Part shown: piece by piece, positions 24,687 through 33,015 of the stretch
How positions within the stretch are numbered: the first letter of the stretch is position 1
How the letters are laid out: every line of letters starts with the position of its first letter
NCBI GenBank assembly: GCA_903960515.1
Contig: CAJCBL010000207.1
Span: 1-37,565, forward strand
DNA length: 37,565 nt
Source of the DNA: an uncultured Verrucomicrobiota bacterium
GTDB taxonomy: Bacteria > Verrucomicrobiota > Verrucomicrobiia > Opitutales > Opitutaceae
Direction: 5' to 3'
The notes under the pieces: generated by a model
Told to the model about the DNA's origin: nothing
Database searches by the model: none
The model's input: only the letters and a program-made list of their open reading frames with translations
Position numbers and translations under genes: made by a program

Positions 24687-26327
24687 ATGAAACTCGAAAC
24701 TCGCCTGACGGTCCTGCTCGGCTCACTGCTCGCGGTCTTCCTCGCCGCGCTGTGCGGACTCCACGCTGTGCAGCGCCGTGGCACCAACGCACTGCGCTCC
24801 GATATCGCTGCCGACAAAACCCGCAATCTCGCCCGCTTGGTCGAGCTCGACGGCAGCCCCTTGGAGCGCTTCGTGGCCGACTTCACCCAATGGGACGAAC
24901 TCTGCGATTTCGTGGCCCGCCCCGACGAGAAATGGGCTGAGGTCAACGTGCAGCAAACCCTGGCCATGTGGAAATTCCACGCCGCTTGGGTGTTCGATCT
25001 CGAGGGACGGGTAATCCACCGCACCCTGCGGCCCCCGTTCGAAGTCGGAGACCTCTCCGATTTCCCCTCCACCGAGTTGCGCGCGGCACTCTGCCGGGCC
25101 ACCCCGGGACATTTCTATGCCGATACGCCACGCGGCCTGCTGGAGGTCCGCACCTCCCCCATCCATCCCTCCGACGATGCCCGGCTCTCGGAGCCGCCGC
25201 GCGGGTGGGTCTTCGCCGCCCGCCTCTGGACCGCCGATACACTCACCCAACTCGCAGGGCTCGCCGACAGCACTCTCACCCTGGTGCCAGCGAGCGCGTC
25301 CCTTGAGGCCCCAGACGCCGCCACAATCGGCGTCCGGCATCCGCTCCCCGACTGGCAGGGCCGCCCGCTCCACTCCCTGACCTTGCGCCACAGCAGCGCG
25401 CTGCTGGCCCAGATGATTGAATACGACAGCAACGAGCTTCTGTTCTACCTGCTCAGCGGTTGCGCATTCATGGCGGTGACCGGCTGGTTCCTGCATCGCT
25501 GGGTACGGCTGCCCCTGCGCACCATCGGCGAGAGCCTGCTGCACAGCGATCCCGCGCGGGTTGCCCCCTTGCTGCACCGCAACGACGAGTTCGCCCACAT
25601 CGCTACGATGATCCGCACCGCCGGGGAGCAGCGACTCGCCCTGCGCCGCGAAGTCGCCGACCGCACCTACGCAGTGCAAGGGTTGCGCCACGCCATCGCC
25701 GAACGCTCCCGGCTGGGGCGCGACCTGCACGATGGGGTCATCCAGTCGATCTACGCCGTGGGCCTCACGCTCCAAGGGTTGAGCCCCGCGCTGCCCCCGG
25801 CCTCAGCCGAGGCCGCGCGCCGGTTGACAACCTGCGTGGATGCCCTCAACCGCGTGATCGCCGAACTGCGCCGCCATATCGCTGGCCTGGAGACGGATCC
25901 GACCCCCAAAGCCAGCCTCACCGCCGACCTGCAGCGCCTGGTGGAGGAGCTGCAACCCGTGCGCGCCGTGGACTACCGGGTGGACCTCGACCCGCTCGTC
26001 GCGGCGGCCATCCCGCCCGACTCCATTGCGCAACTTCTCCTGATCGCCCGCGAAGCCCTCAGCAATGCCCTGCGCCACAGCCAGGCCGGCCGCATCGCCC
26101 TGCGACTGGCCACCGAGAACGGCGAAGCGGTATTCACCATCGAGGACAACGGCTGCGGCTTCGAGGTAGGCCCGGCCACTCATCGCGGCCATGGACTCGA
26201 CAACATGACCCGCCGCGCCGAGGAGATCGGCGCGGTGCTGCTGATCGACTCGGGCGCCGGCAGGGGCACCCGCCTGCGCGTAGAGCTGCCAGCAGAAGCG
26301 GCGCAGCCGCTCCCGCCCGAATCCTAA
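24687..26327 (+). CDS. Sensor histidine kinase, CHASE4-like sensor, NarX/DesK class
   Basis: The 546-residue protein has a first membrane helix at about 7-27 and a periplasmic region to about 250, with FVADFTQWDELCDFV resembling CHASE4 sensors. A second helix lies at about 251-270, a HAMP region follows, then a HisKA_3 dimerisation helix with phospho-His348 in RDLHDGVIQSIYAVGL, and an ATPase domain (REALSNALRHSQA, FTIEDNGCGFEVG, HRGHGLDNMTRRAEEIGA). It should sense an outside signal and phosphorylate the response regulator 19 bases downstream. Minor-pilin genes follow, which suggests, but does not prove, a surface-related output. Confidence 0.88.
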   Translation: MKLETRLTVLLGSLLAVFLAALCGLHAVQRRGTNALRSDIAADKTRNLARLVELDGSPLERFVADFTQWDELCDFVARPDEKWAEVNVQQTLAMWKFHAAWVFDLEGRVIHRTLRPPFEVGDLSDFPSTELRAALCRATPGHFYADTPRGLLEVRTSPIHPSDDARLSEPPRGWVFAARLWTADTLTQLAGLADSTLTLVPASASLEAPDAATIGVRHPLPDWQGRPLHSLTLRHSSALLAQMIEYDSNELLFYLLSGCAFMAVTGWFLHRWVRLPLRTIGESLLHSDPARVAPLLHRNDEFAHIATMIRTAGEQRLALRREVADRTYAVQGLRHAIAERSRLGRDLHDGVIQSIYAVGLTLQGLSPALPPASAEAARRLTTCVDALNRVIAELRRHIAGLETDPTPKASLTADLQRLVEELQPVRAVDYRVDLDPLVAAAIPPDSIAQLLLIAREALSNALRHSQAGRIALRLATENGEAVFTIEDNGCGFEVGPATHRGHGLDNMTRRAEEIGAVLLIDSGAGRGTRLRVELPAEAAQPLPPES

Positions 26328-26346
26328 CCCCCGCCGCCCTCCACCC

Positions 26347-27006
26347 ATGCCCGCCACCCGCCCCATCCGCGTACTCATCGTCGACGACAGCGAACTGGTC
26401 CGCCTGGGCCTGCGAACCCTGCTCGGTGCGTATCCGGCGGTCACCGTCGTTGGCGAAACCGACTCGGCCGCCGGCGCTCGCCACGAGCTCGCTCTGCTCT
26501 CCCCCGATCTGGTGCTGCTCGACCTGCGACTGCCCGACGGCGACGGTTGCCAGGTGTGCCGGGAGATCCTGCGCGACCACTCCACCTGCCGCGTGCTCAT
26601 ACTCAGCTCACAGGCCGATGCCGGCACCGTATCCGAGGCGATCACCGCCGGGGCCCACGGCTATCTGCTCAAGGACATCAACGGGCCCGCCTTGGTGCAG
26701 GCGATTGTCGAGGTGGCCGCCGGGCGCACCGTACTCGCCCCGTCCATCACCACGCAGGTGCTGGCGATGATGCGCAACAGCCAGCAGCAGGAAACCCTGC
26801 GCAAGCGCTACGATTCTCTTTCCGGCCAGGAGCAGCGGGTGCTCGCGCTGGTGGCCCAGGGGCTGACCAACAAAGAGGTGGCCTCGGAGCTCGGGCTTAG
26901 TGAAAAAACCGTCAAGAACTACCTGAGCAATCTTTTCACAAAACTTCACCTTTCCCGCCGCTCGCAGGCGGTCGCGTTCTACGCTGAGGTAAAACCCAGA
27001 GACTAG
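26347..27006 (+). CDS. Response regulator, NarL/FixJ family
   Basis: The 219-residue protein has a receiver domain (acidic pair near residues 13-14, phosphoacceptor Asp59 in LLDLRLPDGDG, Lys109 in GYLLKDI) and a C-terminal LuxR-type helix-turn-helix at about 150-212 (LSGQEQRVLALVAQGLTNKE, VASELGLSEKTVKNYLSNLF). It is a DNA-binding transcription regulator and the obvious partner of the kinase 19 bases upstream. Confidence 0.92.
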   Translation: MPATRPIRVLIVDDSELVRLGLRTLLGAYPAVTVVGETDSAAGARHELALLSPDLVLLDLRLPDGDGCQVCREILRDHSTCRVLILSSQADAGTVSEAITAGAHGYLLKDINGPALVQAIVEVAAGRTVLAPSITTQVLAMMRNSQQQETLRKRYDSLSGQEQRVLALVAQGLTNKEVASELGLSEKTVKNYLSNLFTKLHLSRRSQAVAFYAEVKPRD

Positions 27007-27033
27007 CCCCGGGGTTCTCCTCAGGACTACCAG

Positions 27034-27049
27034 CCCTGACCGGTCAGGG
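27034..27049. promoter_or_regulatory. Perfect 16-base palindrome between regulator and pilin genes
   Basis: CCCTGACCGGTCAGGG is perfectly self-complementary. It lies 28 bases past the regulator stop and 57 before the first pilin ATG. It could be an operator for the NarL-type regulator or a short transcription-pausing hairpin; no T-run follows it. Confidence 0.35.
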
Positions 27050-27106
27050 GCCGAAACCCGGCATCCGCCAGTTACGGAAACGGGGCCGGAACACGATAGT
27101 GGAGGC

Positions 27107-27580
27107 ATGCAAAAGCAGCACTCCACCGCACGCTCCCAGAAAGGCTTCACCCTCGTGGAGGTGATGGTCTCCGGCCTGGTGCTGGTCATGATCTTCCTCG
27201 GCGCGCTGGGAGCCCTGCAACAGGGCTTCCGAATGATCGATACAGCGCGCAACACCACGCTGGCCTCGCAGATCATCCAGAGCGAAATCGAGGATCTGCG
27301 GCTCAAGTCGTGGGCCGTACTCTGCGCCGTACCGGCACAGTCCCAGCTCGACATCGCCGGGAGCGTTGGCCGCGGCCTGGCCACTGCCGAGAGCACGGCC
27401 CTCGCCCAGCGCTTCACAGCTATACGCAGGGTCGCCGACGTGGCTGACCGCGGAGGCAACCTCAAGCGCGTGACCATCACCATCTCGTGGACCGACTCCT
27501 CCGGCATCAGCCACACCCGCAGTTATGAGACTCTCTTCGGGCACTTCGGCCTCACCGACTATTTCGTAGCCACCCACTGA
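27107..27580 (+). CDS. Type IV minor pilin, PilV/GspI-like
   Basis: The 157-residue product starts with a prepilin leader: a charged 12-residue lead, then KGFTLVEVMVSGLVLVMIFLGALGALQQG, with peptidase cut expected after Gly13 and Glu18 at position 5 of the mature protein. The remainder is short and soluble. Minor pilins start pilus or pseudopilus assembly. It opens a cluster of three genes with gaps of 8 and 14 bases. Placement as PilV rests on order and size. Confidence 0.8.
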   Translation: MQKQHSTARSQKGFTLVEVMVSGLVLVMIFLGALGALQQGFRMIDTARNTTLASQIIQSEIEDLRLKSWAVLCAVPAQSQLDIAGSVGRGLATAESTALAQRFTAIRRVADVADRGGNLKRVTITISWTDSSGISHTRSYETLFGHFGLTDYFVATH

Positions 27581-27588
27581 TACCCGCC

Positions 27589-28122
27589 ATGAAAACCAAG
27601 TCCCGCCAAGGCATGACCCTCGTAGAGCTGATCGTTGCCACCTCGCTCAGCGCCGCGCTGCTCAGTGCGGTTATGGGCACCTTCATCGCCATCGGTAAAA
27701 GCTCAATCCGCCTCGCCGCCTATTCCGATATGGAGCAATCCACCTCCCGTGGGCTTGAGCAACTCGGCCGGGAACTGCGCATGACGCAGTCGATCACCAC
27801 CCCCTCCGGGTCGCCGATCACCCAAGTGAATCTGGGCATCCCCAACGCCGCTGGCACCATCACCCCCGTCGAGTACCGCCTCAACTCCGCCACCCGCACC
27901 TTGGTGCGCACGGTGGGAACGACCCGCACCACACTCATAGGCGACATCCAAGCCGGTTCCTTCGGGTTCCTGCGTTACGACCTCGCCGGGGCTGCAGCAA
28001 CCAACGACTTCGGCACCAACCAGATCCAAATCTCGATGACGATCGCCCCAAGCACCAGCGGGCTGGTCGCCGCCACCACCAAACGGGTCGTCTCCGCCCG
28101 CTTTGTTCTGCGCAACCGTTAA
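27589..28122 (+). CDS. Type IV minor pilin, PilW/GspJ-like
   Basis: The 177-residue product has a prepilin leader QGMTLVELIVATSLSAALLSAVMGTFIAIG with a Glu at mature position 5. MEQSTSRGLEQLGRELRMTQSI then resembles PilW/GspJ proteins, followed by a small beta-rich domain. It is the second gene of the minor-pilin cluster. Confidence 0.78.
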   Translation: MKTKSRQGMTLVELIVATSLSAALLSAVMGTFIAIGKSSIRLAAYSDMEQSTSRGLEQLGRELRMTQSITTPSGSPITQVNLGIPNAAGTITPVEYRLNSATRTLVRTVGTTRTTLIGDIQAGSFGFLRYDLAGAAATNDFGTNQIQISMTIAPSTSGLVAATTKRVVSARFVLRNR

Positions 28123-28136
28123 CCCGCCCCATACCC

Positions 28137-29612
28137 ATGAATATCCATGATCATCGCCAGAAGGGGTCCGCACTACTCGTAGCCCTAGTTCTGGGCCTCG
28201 CCCTGGCCATCACCGCAGGCAGCTTCTTGTCGCTCGCCCTCAACACGCTCAACACCACCAATCGGAGCTTCCACTACAACACCGCCTTCAACCTCGCCGA
28301 GTCCGGATTGGAGGAGGCCATGTGGGCGCTCAACAACAACGACTGGACCAAGCGCAACTGGCAGGAGAGCGGCCAGAGTATGGTGCTCACCGGCAGCTTC
28401 ACGTCGCCCGACATCACCTCCGTAAACGGCGTGCGCGGCTACTTCAACGTGGTGGTTCAACAGGCTTCCGGCGGTGCGCCCACCATCACCGCCGAGGGTG
28501 TAGTCGAACAGAAGAATTACGGCAGCACCATCCACAGGCAGCTTCGAGTGAGCGCCCGCAACAGCAACCTCTTCATGCCCCCCTTCACCGCCATCACCAG
28601 CCTCATCCTCAACGGAGGACAGATCGACAGCTACCGCATGGCCGAGGGCAACTACTCCACTGCACCGCGCCGCTATGAAACCACCATCGCCAGCCCAGCA
28701 ATCGCGATCAACGACGTGTCCATCGGTGCCCCCGCCGACATCTACGGCTACGTCACCGTTGGCGTAGGCTCCGACCATTCCGCCGCCTACCTCAACACCA
28801 TCAAAGGAACAGTCCAAGGCAGCAGCACAGAAACCGTCGCCGGTGCAGCCGGCGTCTTGGGCAGCAACACCAACAACTTCATCGACACCAACCGCATCGC
28901 CTACGATTTCACCCAGGACTTCCCGATGCCCGCCGCCCCTACAGCCGCCTTCCTTGACACCCTGCCCTCTGCCGACGGCAATAATATGATCATCCTCGGC
29001 GACCCCACTGGAGCCACCACCAAGCGCTACCAGCTTACCAACTACAGCGTGCCCAATGGCAAGACCCTCCTCATCGTGGGTCCAGTTGAAATCAAGTCCC
29101 TCGTCGGTCTCAAAATGGCAGGCCAAGCCGCGATCACTGTGCTCAGCGGCACCTTCACCATCCCGGCAAGTGGAAACGGCAACAACGCGGTGGCCGCAAA
29201 AACATACACCTCCACCAACGCCTCGGCCACGATCTACGCCTACGGGGACCTGGAAATCTCCGGCAATAGCGCCCTCTCCGGCGGCACCATCCCAGGTACC
29301 AACGTCAGCACCAACCCCACCAAACTCCAGATCATGGGTATGGCTCCGGCCAGCCAAGCCTTTAGTACCGTGGGGAACGGCAAACTTGCCGCTGCCGTCT
29401 ACGCCCCTCACGCAAACATGACCTTCGGTGGCGGAGGCTCCAGCGGCTGCTTCGCCGGTGCCGCCGTAGCCAACACAATCACCGTCAATGGTACCGGCTA
29501 CAACATCCGCTACCCCGAGGAGATGGCCGACATGAACACCGCCACCACCTACAAGATCTCCCGCTGGCTGGACTTGGTCGATCGCACCACTTGGTACGCC
29601 TTCGGCAACTGA
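28137..29612 (+). CDS. PilX-like minor pilin with large beta-rich C-terminal domain
   Basis: The 491-residue product starts with KGSALLVALVLGLALAITAG, a PilX-type N-terminus without the position-5 Glu, followed by a long helix typical of the PilX_N pattern (NTAFNLAESGLEEAMWALN). Residues about 150-491 are Gly, Thr, Ala and Asn rich and beta-structured. They end in a segment SGCFAGAAVANTITVNGTGYNIRYPEEM, similar to C-terminal domains of large pilus-tip proteins (possibly DUF7305). PilX-like proteins are far shorter in Pseudomonas (about 170 residues), so the added domain may act as an adhesin. It ends the pilin cluster, and rnpB is convergent with it. Confidence 0.75.
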   Translation: MNIHDHRQKGSALLVALVLGLALAITAGSFLSLALNTLNTTNRSFHYNTAFNLAESGLEEAMWALNNNDWTKRNWQESGQSMVLTGSFTSPDITSVNGVRGYFNVVVQQASGGAPTITAEGVVEQKNYGSTIHRQLRVSARNSNLFMPPFTAITSLILNGGQIDSYRMAEGNYSTAPRRYETTIASPAIAINDVSIGAPADIYGYVTVGVGSDHSAAYLNTIKGTVQGSSTETVAGAAGVLGSNTNNFIDTNRIAYDFTQDFPMPAAPTAAFLDTLPSADGNNMIILGDPTGATTKRYQLTNYSVPNGKTLLIVGPVEIKSLVGLKMAGQAAITVLSGTFTIPASGNGNNAVAAKTYTSTNASATIYAYGDLEISGNSALSGGTIPGTNVSTNPTKLQIMGMAPASQAFSTVGNGKLAAAVYAPHANMTFGGGGSSGCFAGAAVANTITVNGTGYNIRYPEEMADMNTATTYKISRWLDLVDRTTWYAFGN

Positions 29613-29629
29613 GCTATAAGCATTCTACC

Positions 29630-29697
29630 GGAGAGTGCTTGCAGGCGATCCCTCGGTCCGCTGATCGGCAAGCTATCGCGAGCAAGCTCGCTCCTAC
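29630..29697. repeat. Degenerate REP-like hairpin
   Basis: The left arm is GGAGAGTGCTTGCAGGCGAT and the right arm GAGCAAGCTCGCTCCTAC, preceded by ATCGC. The right arm differs from the local family consensus at the central bases and instead equals the core known from Pseudomonas REP elements. It lies just past the PilX-like stop. Confidence 0.6.
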
Positions 29698-29717
29698 AAC
29701 AAGCCCCGGTCTCGAAC

Positions 29718-29761
29718 GGGGAAAACGAAGAACCCCGGCGGTTGTCCCGCCGGGGTTCTTC
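29718..29761 (-). terminator. Terminator of rnpB
   Basis: A perfect 15-bp stem (29727-29741 with 29747-29761) closes a 5-base loop. On the minus strand it is followed by GTTTTCCCC. It lies 30 bases past the 3' end of RNase P RNA. It could also slow transcripts from the convergent pilin genes. Confidence 0.82.
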
Positions 29762-29791
29762 ATATCCGCCGGCTCTTGGCGGGAAAAAGAA

Positions 29792-30224
29792 GGTTTCGGA
29801 GCCTGTAAGCCAGATTTTGTCCCCGGCCTTGCGGCCGTGGCGCATCCATTTTTCTCGCGCCCCTTGCGGAGCACGCCCGGGGCTGCGACCGCCGGCCTAT
29901 GCCGACCGCGCGCTCCGGGTGCGACCTACCCGGGACGTACCGACGGGCCATCGCGTCCCCTATTTGGCCTTGCACCGGGTTGGGTTTCTCGTGCCACCGA
30001 CGTCACCGTCGGCGCGGTGGGCTCTTACCCCACCTTTTCACTATCACCCCTCGATCGGACGAGCGTGAGCCCGTCTTGGACCAAGGGGCTACTTGTTTTC
30101 TGTGATACTATCCGTCGCGCCGCCTTGAAACGACGCGCCCCCGCTTGCGAAGGGAACCCTGCCCTGTGGTGTCTGGACTTTCCTCTCAGTTCAAAGAACG
30201 GAGCGAATGCGCGGCTCCGAAACC
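29792..30224 (-). ncRNA. rnpB: RNase P RNA (bacterial type A)
   Basis: The catalytic RNA of RNase P, which trims tRNA 5' leaders. On the minus strand the conserved GAGGAAAGTCC (30175-30185), CACAGGGCAGGGT (30156-30168), GGTAAGAGCCCACCG and the 3' element ACAAAATCTGGCTTACAGGC are all present. The ends pair perfectly over 12 bases (P1: GGTTTCGGAGCC at 30213-30224 with its complement at 29792-29803), which sets the coordinates and gives about 433 bases. A promoter and a terminator flank it. Confidence 0.93.
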
Positions 30225-30230
30225 GCGCGC

Positions 30231-30258
30231 ACCCTACGGCCCACCCCACCCGCAGCAA
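30231..30258 (-). promoter_or_regulatory. Probable promoter of rnpB
   Basis: On the minus strand TTGCTG (30253-30258), 16 bases, then TAGGGT (30231-30236), 6 bases before the P1 5' end. Read by eye. Confidence 0.4.
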
Positions 30259-30406
30259 TCGCCAAAGCGAGCCGCCCGAAGGATCGTTGCCCGCAAGCCT
30301 TGTGCGAGAGTAGCGCCGGGCCGGGACAGGCTCACGCCCTGGAACATTTCCCGCCGACTCACTTCCCGCCTCACTTCCCGCCTCGCTCCCTTGCGAGATG
30401 GATTGG

Positions 30407-30662
30407 GCACCCACGCAAAACCGGCCGGTCTCCGCGCCTACCCTACGAACAGGAGTGTCTGACCGTTCTGTCGTAGGAGCGTGCTTGCACGCGAATCCAA
30501 ACGCCCTTCCCTCCTCGCCACCGGGGGAAATCGATCCAGCACCCACGCAATACCGGCCGGAGTCCGCGCCTACCCTACGAACAGGAGTGTCTGACCGTTC
30601 TGTCGTAGGAGCGTGCTTGCACGCGATCTGCGCTTGGATTCGCGTGCAAGCACGCTCCTACG
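30407..30662 (+). repeat. 88-base direct duplication carrying REP arms, with one full REP hairpin
   Basis: Copies at 30407-30494 and 30539-30626 differ at only a few positions (for example GCAAAACC against GCAATACC). Each ends in one REP arm. Copy 1 stops after the first arm and runs into unrelated sequence. Copy 2 continues into a perfect 23-bp hairpin (30604-30626 with 30640-30662) with a 13-base loop. It lies just past the tatD stop. A smaller tandem TCACTTCCCGCC repeat lies at about 30358-30381. Confidence 0.85.
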
Positions 30663-30723
30663 GTAGGCACCGGAGGCAGGACACTGTCCCAGCCCAAAGC
30701 GGTGCGGATGGCATGCGCACCGC

Positions 30724-31536
30724 TTAGCCGAGCCCGAAGAAGGCCCGGGCGTTGGCAGTAGTCCGATCGGCCAGCTCCGCGAGCGGCACGCCCAGTTCCT
30801 GCGCGGCACGGGCAGCGGTGAGTGCTACATGGGCGGGCTCGTTGGGTTTGCCCCGGTGCGGCTCGGGAGTGAGGTAGGGTGAGTCGGTCTCCACCATCAG
30901 CCGGTCCAGGCCCTGGGCGCGCAACGCCGCGCGCACATTCTCCGCCGTCTTGTAGGTTATGATACCGGTAAACGACCCCCGGCCGCCGCGCGCGAGCAGC
31001 GTGAGCATCTCCGCCTCGCCCTCGGAGAAACAGTGATAGACCACGCGCGACCAGTCGAAGCCGGAGGCGTCGATCTCCGCCACGCTCTCGGCAAAAGCCC
31101 CGCGGGAATGCACCACCACCGGCCCGCGAGTGCGCTTGGCAAGCTCAAGCTGGGCGCGAAACGCCGCGCGCTGCCAAGCGAAGATGCGCTGGGCCGCCTC
31201 CATGTCTCCCTTGGGCAGGTGGAAACGGTCGAGCCCGCACTCGCCCAGGCCGCAGGCGGCGTGGGGCCCGGAAAAATACGGCTCGAGCTGGGCCAAGGCC
31301 GCCTCCCAATTCTCGTCGACAGAACACGGATGCAGCCCGGCCGTGTAGGCGATGCCCCCGCCCCACTGCGGGGCGAGGTCGCGGTACAGCCGCCAGTCCT
31401 GCGGTTCGGTGCCAACAGCCACGATCTGCCCCACGCCGGCCTGCCGCGCACGCTCGAGCACAGAGGGCAGTTCGCCCTTGTGGTAGAAGCGGTCCAGGTG
31501 GGCGTGGGTGTCGATCAACTGCGGCAAAGCGGACAT
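30724..31536 (-). CDS. tatD: TatD-family metal-dependent hydrolase (DNase)
   Basis: The ATG at 31536 gives 270 residues. Metal ligands of the amidohydrolase fold are visible: LIDTHAHLD near the start, [25 protein letters not shown] and [10 protein letters not shown], and [10 protein letters not shown] is typical of TatD. Family members are 3'-5' DNases involved in repair of oxidative DNA damage or in RNA quality control. The upstream frame to 31758 is not conserved. It is divergent from trxB by 160 bases. Confidence 0.88.
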   Translation of the reverse strand: MSALPQLIDTHAHLDRFYHKGELPSVLERARQAGVGQIVAVGTEPQDWRLYRDLAPQWGGGIAYTAGLHPCSVDENWEAALAQLEPYFSGPHAACGLGECGLDRFHLPKGDMEAAQRIFAWQRAAFRAQLELAKRTRGPVVVHSRGAFAESVAEIDASGFDWSRVVYHCFSEGEAEMLTLLARGGRGSFTGIITYKTAENVRAALRAQGLDRLMVETDSPYLTPEPHRGKPNEPAHVALTAARAAQELGVPLAELADRTTANARAFFGLG

Positions 31537-31696
31537 GCCGGAATGCAGTCGCTGCGGTTCGCGCTTGGCAACGGGGAAGCGGCGCGTGCGTCGCCGACTT
31601 CTGGACCTCACGGGGCGCCACGGTCTTTGCGCTTGCCGCAGGTTGGCCTGCTCCGTTGCGTCGACCTCTTTGTCCACACCCACAGCCGCACCCGCC

Positions 31697-32647
31697 ATGT
31701 CCACGCCCACCACCATCGAGAACGTCGTCATTGTCGGCACCGGTTGCGCCGGTCTCACCGCCGCAGTCTACACCGCGCGCGCCGGCCTGGCCCCGCTGGT
31801 GCTCGAAGGCTCCCAGCCCGGCGGCCAGCTCACCACGACCTCGGAGGTGGAGAACTTCCCCGGCTTCGAGCACGGAATCGACGGATACACGCTTACCGAC
31901 TCCATGCGCAAGCAGGCCGCCCGCTTCGGGGCACGCTACGAGAGCGGCCTGGTCGAGTCGGTCAATTTCTCCGGCGAACTCAAGGTGCTGCGCACCGGCG
32001 ACCGCGAGATCCACGCCCGCGCCGTGATCATCGCTACCGGGGCCGCGCCGCGCCTGCTCGGGCTGGCCAATGAGATGGCGTTCTTCGGCGGCAAGGGAGT
32101 GACCACCTGCGCCACCTGCGACGGCGCCTTCTACCGCGGCATGGAGGTGATCGTGGTGGGCGGCGGCGACTCCGCCTGCGAGGAGGCGCTCTTCCTCACC
32201 CGCTTCGCCTCGAAGGTGACCCTCGTGCACCGGCGCGACTCCCTGCGTGCATCCAAGATCATGCAACAGCGGATGCTCGAGCACCCGAAGGTGAGCCCGG
32301 CCTGGGACAGCGCCGTGGCCGAGATCGTGGGCGATGCTCAGGGCAACGTAGCCGGCGTGAAGCTCAAGAATCTGAAGACAGGCGCGGTAACCGAGGTGCC
32401 CTGCAAAGGCATCTTCGTGGCCATCGGCCACCAGCCCAACACGCGCCCCTTCGCCAGCGCCGTGGATACCGACGAGGCCGGATACATCGTGCCCGAGTCC
32501 GGCAGCCAGGTGCGCACGAACATCCCGGGGGTATTCGTGGCGGGCGACTGCGCCGACCATGTCTACCGCCAGGCGATCACCGCTGCGGGCATGGGCTGCC
32601 AGGCCGCCATCGAGACCGAACGCTGGCTGGCCGAGCACGGCGCCTGA
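31697..32647 (+). CDS. trxB: Thioredoxin reductase
   Basis: The 316-residue protein has an FAD-binding N-terminus ([21 protein letters not shown]), the redox-active CATCDGAF with Cys138 and Cys141, an NADPH site ([14 protein letters not shown]) and the C-terminal [26 protein letters not shown]. It reduces thioredoxin with NADPH. The usual Pro of GSGPAG is Cys17 here. The ATG at 31697 fits family length; the upstream frame is Arg/Cys-rich and unconserved. Confidence 0.93.
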   Translation: MSTPTTIENVVIVGTGCAGLTAAVYTARAGLAPLVLEGSQPGGQLTTTSEVENFPGFEHGIDGYTLTDSMRKQAARFGARYESGLVESVNFSGELKVLRTGDREIHARAVIIATGAAPRLLGLANEMAFFGGKGVTTCATCDGAFYRGMEVIVVGGGDSACEEALFLTRFASKVTLVHRRDSLRASKIMQQRMLEHPKVSPAWDSAVAEIVGDAQGNVAGVKLKNLKTGAVTEVPCKGIFVAIGHQPNTRPFASAVDTDEAGYIVPESGSQVRTNIPGVFVAGDCADHVYRQAITAAGMGCQAAIETERWLAEHGA

Positions 32648-32663
32648 GGCGCAGGCATTCCGT

Positions 32664-32852
32664 CGTAGATGCGTGCGTGCACGCAATCACCTCCGTGTAG
32701 GAGGGTGCTTGCACGCACTAAGGCGTGACAATGCAATCGTACCGCTTTGCGCTCTGGCAGTGCCCGGACTCCGGTGTCCGTCGTAGATGCGTGCTTGCAC
32801 GCGATCTGCGCTCTGAATCGCGTGCAAGCAGGCTCCTACGAATGAATGGTTA
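32664..32852. repeat. REP-like cluster: two direct half-arms plus composite copy B
   Basis: Two half-arms in the same direction lie at 32664-32685 and 32696-32716. Copy B of the composite repeat follows: the ATGCAATCGTACCGCTTTGC block from 32731, then a hairpin at 32782-32840 with 23-base arms and two or three mismatches. It lies just past the trxB stop. A small stem CGTCGC / GCGACG (32865-32880) follows. Confidence 0.82.
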
Positions 32853-32944
32853 CGACTAAGGAGCCGTCGCGGAAGCGACGCGGTATTAGTCCCCCCATTC
32901 CCGGCGCGAATCCGGCCGAGCCCCGAGGTAAGAGCAGCTCATAG

Positions 32945-32963
32945 ACTTGGAATGATTCTAAGT
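32945..32963. promoter_or_regulatory. Fur/PerR-type operator
   Basis: TTGGAAT-G-ATTCTAA (32947-32961) is a 7-1-7 inverted repeat with one mismatch, extended by CTTAG-like flanks, and closely like the PerR consensus TTATAATNATTATAA. It lies 53 bases ahead of the Fur-family ATG, so autoregulation is likely. A partial CTTGAAACTAAG follows it. Confidence 0.65.
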
Positions 32964-33015
32964 TCTTCTTGAAACTAAGTCCCAATCCAGCTCCCCTCCC
33001 GCCGCCACTACCGCG

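Noticed and set aside
30407-30662. CRISPR-like array
   Set aside because: There are only two 88-base units, each longer than CRISPR repeats, there is no series of spacers, and no cas genes are seen.
31145-32686. 513-codon minus-strand frame opposite trxB
   Set aside because: It spans both trxB and tatD territory in the wrong frame and has no conserved segment.
32865-32880. Terminator for trxB
   Set aside because: The CGTCGC/GCGACG stem is short and lacks a T-run. The REP cluster just before it is a better candidate for the transcript end.
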